Origin: Planctomycetota bacterium
GTDB taxonomy: Bacteria; Planctomycetota; PUPC01; DSUN01
Length of the DNA stretch: 26,133 bases
NCBI GenBank assembly: GCA_016872875.1
Contig: VGYW01000072.1
Location: 1 to 26,133, forward strand
Direction of reading: 5' to 3'
Made by a program: the position numbers and the translations under genes. Shown piece by piece: positions 7,110 to 11,811 of this stretch. Below the pieces are notes generated by a model. That model was not told the origin of the DNA and ran no database searches. It was given only the letters and a program-made list of their open reading frames with translations. The first letter of the stretch is position 1; every line of letters starts with the position of its first letter.

Positions 7110-7756
7110 TGGCCTTCTCGATTGACCCGCAGCGCTACCGCGTGGTTGATCTCTCGTGCCGCGTGGTGCCGCCTGGGACGCCCGACCGCCCCTTCGTCAT
7201 CCAGCGCGGGCGGCTGGGCGACAACGCCTACAAGTTCGACATCGTGCGCGCCCACACCCACGTGGGCACCCACGTCGAAAGCCCCGCCCACTTCTACCCC
7301 GGCGGCAAGGACGTCACGGAGTTGCCCCTCGACACCTTCTTCGGGCGCGCCGTGCTCCTCGACGTGCCCGACGCGAGCCAGGCCCAGGAGATCGGCGCCG
7401 CCTATCTCGACGATGCCCTGGGCGGCCTCATCGGGCAGCGCGACATCGTCATCTGCCGCAACAGCGACACGCGCCCCGCCACCCCCCACCCCTGCCTCAC
7501 CCCAGAGGCCGCCCTCTGGCTCCGCGGCCACGAGGTCAAGCTCCTCGGCATCGGCTCCGACTTCTCACTCGGCGCAACCATCACCGCCGCAAGGGCACTC
7601 CACGACATCCTCATGAGCCAGGACGCCTGCCTCGTGGAGTTCCTCGACAACCTCGGCGCCCTGCGCCGCCGCGAGTTCTTCTTCATGGCCCTCCCCTACA
7701 AGTGCGCCCAGATCGACAGCGCCTTCGCCCGCGCCGTCGCCATCGAGGAGATATGA
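7109..7756 (+). CDS. Cyclase-family protein (kynurenine formamidase-like metal hydrolase)
   Basis: The 215-residue product has the family metal motif HTHVGTHVESPAHF (about 49-62; H51, H55, E57, H61), matching HxGTHxDxPxH of the cyclase/kynurenine formamidase fold, with Glu in place of the usual Asp. VVDLSCRV near residue 12 and the central IGSDFS block are also typical. The family hydrolyses amide or lactone bonds in small molecules, and this substrate is not evident. The ATG at 7109 overlaps the preceding TGA by one base (TGATG), and GAAGGAG lies about eight bases upstream, so the gene is translationally coupled to the GH51-like gene. No signal peptide is visible, so it acts in the cytoplasm. 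A role in turning over a sugar-linked product is only suggested by context. Confidence 0.85.
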   Translation: MAFSIDPQRYRVVDLSCRVVPPGTPDRPFVIQRGRLGDNAYKFDIVRAHTHVGTHVESPAHFYPGGKDVTELPLDTFFGRAVLLDVPDASQAQEIGAAYLDDALGGLIGQRDIVICRNSDTRPATPHPCLTPEAALWLRGHEVKLLGIGSDFSLGATITAARALHDILMSQDACLVEFLDNLGALRRREFFFMALPYKCAQIDSAFARAVAIEEI

Positions 7757-7815
7757 ACCCAACGGCCACGCGGCGCGTCTAATGGACGGGACCTCTTGTG
7801 CAGGAGAAGGGACCG

Positions 7816-8592
7816 ATGGCCAGGGTGGTCGCCACGCTAGGGCTTGTGGCCGGCTTGAGCCTCGCGCGTGGCCTCGGCGCTGAGCCGGCTGACGCGCCCG
7901 CCAGGCTGGACGACGCGAAGCCAGCGTCCGTCGCCGCGCGGCTGGAAGGCAGGCGCGGCGCCACGGGCGCCAGCCCCCTCTCCATCGCCTTCGACGCCCC
8001 GCGGGGCGACGGACGCGGCGGGGCCAAGGGCCTCCTCGTCTGCGCCGGACCCGAGTGGGCAAACCTCGGCTCCCGATGGTCCCTCACCTACGCCCGCGGC
8101 GGCTCCGCCTTCGGCCTCCAGCTCATCCACCCCTTCAAGGACGGACAGGTGATCATCCACCTGAAGCCTGAGGGCGTGGGCCTCTCCAGCCCCCGGGCGT
8201 GGGCACAGGTGGGCTACGGCGGCGGGGACCGTGCCCCCCTTCGGCCCGCCGAGGCATTCAGGAAGCTCTTCCCCCTGGCCGACGACAAGGCGTACCGTGT
8301 CGTCAGCACCCTTCTGCCCGACGGCGCCTACGAGATGAAGGTCGAGGATGAGGTCGTGGTGTCAGGACAGGTCCGCCAGGCCCAGCGGCTCTCCTTCGAG
8401 CTCAAGGAGGGCCAGCACTTCCCAGGCTCCGCGGGCTGGGGCAAGCTCGAGTTCAAGGGCGAAGGCTTCATCCCCGAGTGGCGCCGCGGCTTCGCTGGCC
8501 TCATCGTCGAGCCCCTCGACGACGGCCAGAACACCGCCTCCGCCCTCCGCTTCGCCCCCGCCATCGTCAGGCCCGAGCCCACCGACTTCTGA
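7816..8592 (+). CDS. Exported protein of unknown function
   Basis: The 258-residue product begins with a clear signal peptide (MARVVATLGLVAGLSLARGLGAEP) with a probable AxA-like cleavage near residue 22. AGGAGAAGG about six bases upstream fixes the ATG at 7816, although the frame is open from 7798. The mature part contains beta-strand-rich stretches such as GLQLIHPFKDGQVIIHL and YEMKVEDEVVVSGQV, suggesting a secreted beta-sandwich. No catalytic motif is recognisable. It lies 59 bases after the cyclase gene and 13 before the next exported protein, probably in the same transcript. The family is not recognised. Confidence 0.75.
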   Translation: MARVVATLGLVAGLSLARGLGAEPADAPARLDDAKPASVAARLEGRRGATGASPLSIAFDAPRGDGRGGAKGLLVCAGPEWANLGSRWSLTYARGGSAFGLQLIHPFKDGQVIIHLKPEGVGLSSPRAWAQVGYGGGDRAPLRPAEAFRKLFPLADDKAYRVVSTLLPDGAYEMKVEDEVVVSGQVRQAQRLSFELKEGQHFPGSAGWGKLEFKGEGFIPEWRRGFAGLIVEPLDDGQNTASALRFAPAIVRPEPTDF

Positions 8593-8605
8593 GGAGAGCG
8601 AACCG

Positions 8606-9349
8606 GTGAGGTGCGCCTGCTCAGCCAACCTGCTCGTCGCCGCCGCGCTCTGCGCGGGAGGGCCTGCTCTCGACTTCGACGGCCCGCCGGGCGTCTACGG
8701 CCTGAAGTGCACCGACAAAGGCCCGCCCACCGAACCGACGACGCTCCTCGGCTACCTCGACCACTTCGCCCTCGAAGTGAAGCTGAAGCCCGGCGCGGGC
8801 GCCCTGAGCATCGCCGCCTGGTTCGGACGCCTCGCCGAAGGCCAACTCGAAGCGAAGTTCGCTAGTCCCGACGACCTCGGCAGGCCCTATCAGATCGAGG
8901 ATGAGAAAGGGGAGGCCGTGGCTCCCGAGCACCCGCAGAACGCCAAGGCCATCGCCTTCCACCCCGAGCCGTCGAACAGGGCGAAGGACCGCGCAAACCT
9001 CTCGAAAGGCATCGGCGGGCAGCCCGTCCCGCTCGTCCCAGCCGCGGCGGGCGCCGTGCGGCTCTACTCCACCATGCACCAGCGCTTCTCCTACAGCCTT
9101 GTGGCCGTCGTGAAGGAGCACGCGGCCAAGTACGGCTCGCGCTACACCCTCGACCAGCTAGCCAACCTGCCACCCGGCCTCTACCGCCTGCGCCTCCCCT
9201 TCACCGTCGCTCTGATTGACGCCGACAAGCGCGTCGTCGCCGTCACGAACGGCGAGAAGCACCTCAGGCTTGACCTCTCGCGCTCAAGCCGCGAGGCCAC
9301 CCTCACGAGCCTCAAAGGCAGCGGCGCCCCCCTCCTACCCTTCGAGTAG
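8606..9349 (+). CDS. Exported protein of unknown function
   Basis: The 247-residue product starts with GTG. GAGGAGAG overlaps the stop of the previous gene and provides the ribosome-binding site, which argues against the longer upstream frame. The N terminus (RCACSANLLVAAALCAGG) looks like a signal sequence. Its cysteines are early, and a lipobox is not convincing. The mature part has several beta strands (YLDHFALEVKLKPG, YRLRLPFTVALID) and a DADKRVVAVTNGEKHLRLDLS tail. No family is recognised. It is probably secreted together with its upstream neighbour, whose size and composition are similar, but no clear sequence similarity was seen between them. Confidence 0.72.
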   Translation: MRCACSANLLVAAALCAGGPALDFDGPPGVYGLKCTDKGPPTEPTTLLGYLDHFALEVKLKPGAGALSIAAWFGRLAEGQLEAKFASPDDLGRPYQIEDEKGEAVAPEHPQNAKAIAFHPEPSNRAKDRANLSKGIGGQPVPLVPAAAGAVRLYSTMHQRFSYSLVAVVKEHAAKYGSRYTLDQLANLPPGLYRLRLPFTVALIDADKRVVAVTNGEKHLRLDLSRSSREATLTSLKGSGAPLLPFE

Positions 9350-9437
9350 GCCGGCCGACAAGCAGGCGTCCGCGGGAGCCGGGGATAGGCACCCATCCGA
9401 CCGCGGCCGGCAGTGGAATGTCCGGTTCTCATAGGCT

Positions 9438-9466
9438 TTGATGTCTTGGTTGAGGCGTGGTATGAT
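9438..9466 (+). promoter_or_regulatory. Predicted sigma70-type promoter of the PIN toxin-antitoxin pair
   Basis: TTGATG at 9438-9443 and TATGAT at 9461-9466 are 17 bases apart. Transcription from about 9473 would leave a leader of about 30 bases containing AAGGGG before the ATG at 9503. Confidence 0.6.
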
Positions 9467-9502
9467 GTTGTTGACAGTGGCGCTCAGTTCAAGGGGCGAC
9501 CT

Positions 9503-9937
9503 ATGAGGGTGTACCTCGACAACTGTTGCTTCAACCGGCCCTTTGACGACCAATCCCAGGTGCGCATCCGATTGGAGGCCGAGGCCAAATTGCACATCCA
9601 ACGGAAGATCACTGAGGGCGCGCTGGAACTGGCCTGGTCTTACGTCCTGGACCACGAGAACGACGCGAACCCTTACGAGGAGAGGAGGCGCGCCACCGCA
9701 GGTTGGCGGAAGCGCTCCGCAACGGATGTCGAGGAGACGCCTGGCATACTCGCCAAGGCAGCGGAGCTCGTGGCCGCGGGGCTGAGGAACGTGGATGCCC
9801 TCCACGTTGCGTGCGCCATTGCGTCGGGGTGTGAATACTTCGTTACCACGGATGACCTGCTCCTCCAGCGGGGGTCACGTGTCCGTGAGATCAAGATTGT
9901 CGATCCGCCAACTTTCCTTCGCGAGGCACTGCAATGA
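9503..9937 (+). CDS. PIN-domain ribonuclease, probable toxin
   Basis: The 144-residue product has the PIN-fold acidic residues in order. These are YLDNCC at the N terminus (D6), an acidic helix around DHEN (50-54), NVDALHVACA (D98), and FVTTDD (D117/D118), as in VapC-like metal-dependent RNases. The start MRVYLDNCCFNRPFDDQ is typical of this PIN subgroup. AAGGGG eight bases upstream supports ATG 9503 over the longer frame from 9413, which would also include the promoter. The downstream gene overlaps by ATGA, so the toxin comes first, the reverse of ordinary vapBC order. Base composition is less GC-biased than in the neighbouring glycan genes, consistent with acquisition by transfer. Confidence 0.85.
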   Translation: MRVYLDNCCFNRPFDDQSQVRIRLEAEAKLHIQRKITEGALELAWSYVLDHENDANPYEERRRATAGWRKRSATDVEETPGILAKAAELVAAGLRNVDALHVACAIASGCEYFVTTDDLLLQRGSRVREIKIVDPPTFLREALQ

Positions 9938-10152
9938 CGACCGACACGGAGATCAGGGTAAAGGGATACAAGGCCCTCGATGAGGCCCTGGGCCAGGTGG
10001 ACGCGGAGCGGTTTGTCTCCCTCCTCCTGCGCGAGCCATTCGACTACACCAAGTGGCGGCGGGACCTCTGGGCCGACAAGTCCGTGGAGGAAATCAGCAA
10101 GGCTGCCATGCAGCGCCGCAAGGCGGGTCGCCGAAGGAGCGCGAGCGGCTGA
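9934..10152 (+). CDS. Small partner of the PIN protein, candidate antitoxin
   Basis: The 72-residue acidic/basic protein overlaps the PIN stop (ATGA). Its core ALDEALGQVDAERFVSLL then REPFDYTKWRRDLW and SVEEIS resembles a small conserved family that I recall next to PIN genes of this type in cyanobacteria and other phyla. It shows none of the AbrB, RHH or Phd features of classical VapB proteins. The C-terminal tail is strongly basic (QRRKAGRRRSASG). Antitoxin function is inferred from coupling and size. No DNA-binding motif is evident, so autoregulation cannot be predicted. Confidence 0.7.
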   Translation: MTTDTEIRVKGYKALDEALGQVDAERFVSLLLREPFDYTKWRRDLWADKSVEEISKAAMQRRKAGRRRSASG

Positions 10153-10229
10153 TCGGCGCGTCCCGAAGTGCGACCCCAATGTACATGGCGCCCACCACCC
10201 CCCGCCCGACTGGCTGCCCTGCTTCCACG

Positions 10230-10643
10230 TTACTTTCTGAATAAGCTCCATTTGTCTCTGAACCTCGCGATGTCCGCGCGCTCCACCGAGTACCAATACG
10301 CCTTCCTTGTCTTGGATGGCTTGGAGACGTTGACAGACCGCGCGACAACAGCACTAGGAACCAGGAAGAACTCGGCGCCGGCGTCGCGCAGATTTACAAA
10401 GGCGTAAATCAGGTTCCTGGACACTAACTCAGACGTCCTGGAGTTGACGAGCCAGAAACTCGACGGTTTCCTGTTAGTCTTCACCTCCACAGCGTAGGTG
10501 TTCTTGCACTCAGCATCTGTGACCAGCAGATCGGCGGCCTGCGCATTCCGGGAGGTTGAGGATACGACAAGGTCCCGCCGCGACAGCTCCGCTGCGACAA
10601 GGTAGACCCCGGTCATGCCAGTGAACTGGTGCTTAGATGCCAT
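10230..10643 (-). CDS. PD-(D/E)XK-like nuclease-fold protein
   Basis: The 137-residue product starts MASKHQFTGMTGVYLVAAEL, continues with RNAQAADLLV (D38), then YAVEVKT (E53, K55). The spacing D...ExK is the PD-(D/E)XK nuclease core. Homologues I recall are usually annotated as hypothetical or restriction-endonuclease-like. After the core follow SFWLVNSRTSELVSRNLIYAFVNL and a C-terminal basic segment. GGAG eight bases upstream supports ATG 10643. The small size and absence of a specificity domain or methylase nearby argue against a complete restriction system; a nicking, repair or defence role is possible. It converges on the PIN pair, separated by 77 bases without obvious features. Confidence 0.7.
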   Translation of the reverse strand: MASKHQFTGMTGVYLVAAELSRRDLVVSSTSRNAQAADLLVTDAECKNTYAVEVKTNRKPSSFWLVNSRTSELVSRNLIYAFVNLRDAGAEFFLVPSAVVARSVNVSKPSKTRKAYWYSVERADIARFRDKWSLFRK

Positions 10644-10655
10644 GGCAGTGCTCCA

Positions 10656-10845
10656 TTAGTCAAGCCCGAGCAGCAGCACATCATCCACAAGAAGCTGGAA
10701 CTCCTTGTCCCCCGGCTTGCCGGCGCCGAGGAAGAGGTCGTCAATGGCGTCGCCGGCGGCCATCCTCGCGCCGGAGCCGCCCTTGCGGCGGAACTCGAGG
10801 ATGAGGTCGAGGGTGCTTGGCGCTCTCTGACCTCGGGCCGGCGGA
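10656..10845 (-). pseudogene. 3'-terminal fragment of a DUF4091-type gene
   Basis: Translated on the minus strand this stretch gives GDAIDDLFLGAGKPGDKEF followed by QLLVDDVLLLGLD and a stop. It closely matches the C terminus of the intact DUF4091 protein encoded at 11812-14694, and similarity reaches back to a PEV motif near 10845. It has no start and no upstream part; beyond 10850 the YgiT gene begins. The protein-level divergence shows that it is an old paralogue or remnant and not a recent copy. It marks a recombination scar inside the toxin-antitoxin island. Confidence 0.82.
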
Positions 10846-10852
10846 GCGGGGC

Positions 10853-11113
10853 CTATCTCTCTACCGTTGCCAGCTCAGGGCGAGAGGGCCGCGCGGAGTA
10901 CCGGACTATCTCGACCTCGGCATCCTTGGCCACGGCCTCCTCCGCAACCGAGAGAACCCTCTCGGTCACGGCGTCTGAGAGATAGTACTCTCCGCAGTTC
11001 TCGCAGACGTCGCCGGGAACGCCCTTGATAATCACGGTCGATCTCCTGCGCTGGAGGGTCACTGTGACCTTTCCCGGGTGCGTCTCCCCGTGCTTGCAGA
11101 TGAGGCAAGTCAT
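10853..11113 (-). CDS. YgiT/MqsA-type zinc-finger protein, orphan antitoxin-like
   Basis: The 86-residue product has two CxxC pairs, MTCLICK (C3, C6) and CENCGEYY (C37, C40), around a beta-rich segment with GVPGDVCENCG. This is the signature of the YgiT-type zinc finger of MqsA-like antitoxins. The C terminus (VTERVLSVAEEAVAKDAEVEI) lacks the helix-turn-helix of full MqsA. Partners of this short form are usually DUF4258-type RNases located next to it. None is present here, so it is probably an orphan left by rearrangement. GAGGAA six bases before ATG 11113 defines the start; the longer frame from 11191 is not supported. It follows the nucleotidyltransferase by 52 bases on the same strand. Confidence 0.82.
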   Translation of the reverse strand: MTCLICKHGETHPGKVTVTLQRRRSTVIIKGVPGDVCENCGEYYLSDAVTERVLSVAEEAVAKDAEVEIVRYSARPSRPELATVER

Positions 11114-11165
11114 GTCATTTCCTCTGCGGCGTCGCCGAGGGCCGGGCGGGCACATGGAATCGGGC

Positions 11166-11624
11166 TCACCCTTCCCCGGGGAGATTCTCAAGGTCCTCCA
11201 AGTCCTTGTGCCGGCCGCTCGCGCGCTTGTTGATGCGCAGGTGCCTCAGGCTGATCAGGTTCACCCCCACGCCGTCCAGAACGTCCACCACCTTCTCCGC
11301 GTAGCAGTCGTCGAAGGCCACCCCTGAGATCGCCGTTGCGATCTCTATCCGCAGGGGCGGAACGCCCATGCGGATGATCTGGCCCTCCTTCAGGAAAAGC
11401 TCAGGCGTGAGCTCTGGGCTGCCGAAGCCGAACTCCTGGAGCGCCCGGACCACCTTCTGGGCGTTGTCGGGCCGGACCGCGATCCAGACATCCATATCGG
11501 CGGTGGCGCGGGGGTAGCCGTGGTATCCGACGGCGTGCCCGCCGATCAGGAGGTACTCAACGCGGTGGGCGTTGAGCAATCTCAAGAAGTCTTTGAAGTC
11601 GGGCGGTAGACGGGTCGTAGCCAT
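11166..11624 (-). CDS. MNT/AbiEii-like nucleotidyltransferase (DUF6036-type), candidate toxin
   Basis: The 152-residue product has the nucleotidyltransferase core IGGHAVGYHGYPRATADMDVWI. GG-H (28-30) contacts triphosphate, and the D43-x-D45 pair binds metal. A third acidic position is likely in LRIEIATAISGVAFDD. The arrangement matches stand-alone DNA polymerase beta-like transferases related to AbiEii and MenT, several of which act as toxins by modifying RNA. The C terminus has LISLRHLRINKRASGRHKDLEDL, a conserved positioning helix of this family. ATG 11624 is used. Its 5' end overlaps the upstream small gene by 68 bases in another frame, which implies strict translational coupling. No ribosome-binding site is obvious. 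Confidence 0.82.
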   Translation of the reverse strand: MATTRLPPDFKDFLRLLNAHRVEYLLIGGHAVGYHGYPRATADMDVWIAVRPDNAQKVVRALQEFGFGSPELTPELFLKEGQIIRMGVPPLRIEIATAISGVAFDDCYAEKVVDVLDGVGVNLISLRHLRINKRASGRHKDLEDLENLPGEG

Positions 11625-11769
11625 AGACGATCTGCCGCATGATCTCCACGGCCTCGAGGCGCTCCTGGGGACTCTTGGAGAGCCAGTACTCCTTGTCATC
11701 GGAGGCGTCGGTCAGCCTGCCGACGGAGAAAGCGGTCTTGTCCATTCGCAGCGAATGAACCGTGCTCAT
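11557..11769 (-). CDS. Small protein overlapping the nucleotidyltransferase, candidate antitoxin
   Basis: The 70-residue product has a core DKTAFSVGRLTDASDDKEYW then LSKSPQERLEAVEIMRQIVYGYD. I recall this as a recurrent partner encoded immediately upstream of this type of nucleotidyltransferase. It ends inside the partner gene (68-base overlap). The predicted promoter ends six bases before ATG 11769 and no Shine-Dalgarno precedes either this ATG or the one at 11745, so a leaderless start at 11769 is preferred. It is not a HEPN protein. An antitoxin role is inferred from arrangement only. Confidence 0.7.
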   Translation of the reverse strand: MSTVHSLRMDKTAFSVGRLTDASDDKEYWLSKSPQERLEAVEIMRQIVYGYDPSTARLQRLLEIAQRPPR

Positions 11770-11775
11770 AGCTTC

Positions 11776-11804
11776 ATACTACCACGAAAGCCCCGGCCGG
11801 TAAA
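11776..11804 (-). promoter_or_regulatory. Predicted sigma70-type promoter of the nucleotidyltransferase module
   Basis: On the minus strand TTTACC (11804-11799) and TAGTAT (11781-11776) are 17 bases apart. The start of transcription would fall at about 11769, on the ATG. It lies just after the stop of the DUF4091 gene, so the module need not depend on read-through. Confidence 0.5.
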
Positions 11805-11811
11805 GCGGCCA

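Noticed and set aside
9413..9502. N-terminal extension of the PIN protein from 9413
   Set aside because: It would cover the promoter elements at 9438-9466; the conserved PIN start and the AAGGGG site support 9503.
10853..11191. Extended start of the YgiT-type protein at 11191
   Set aside because: The extra N-terminal 26 residues are basic and Pro-rich, and a good ribosome-binding site precedes ATG 11113.
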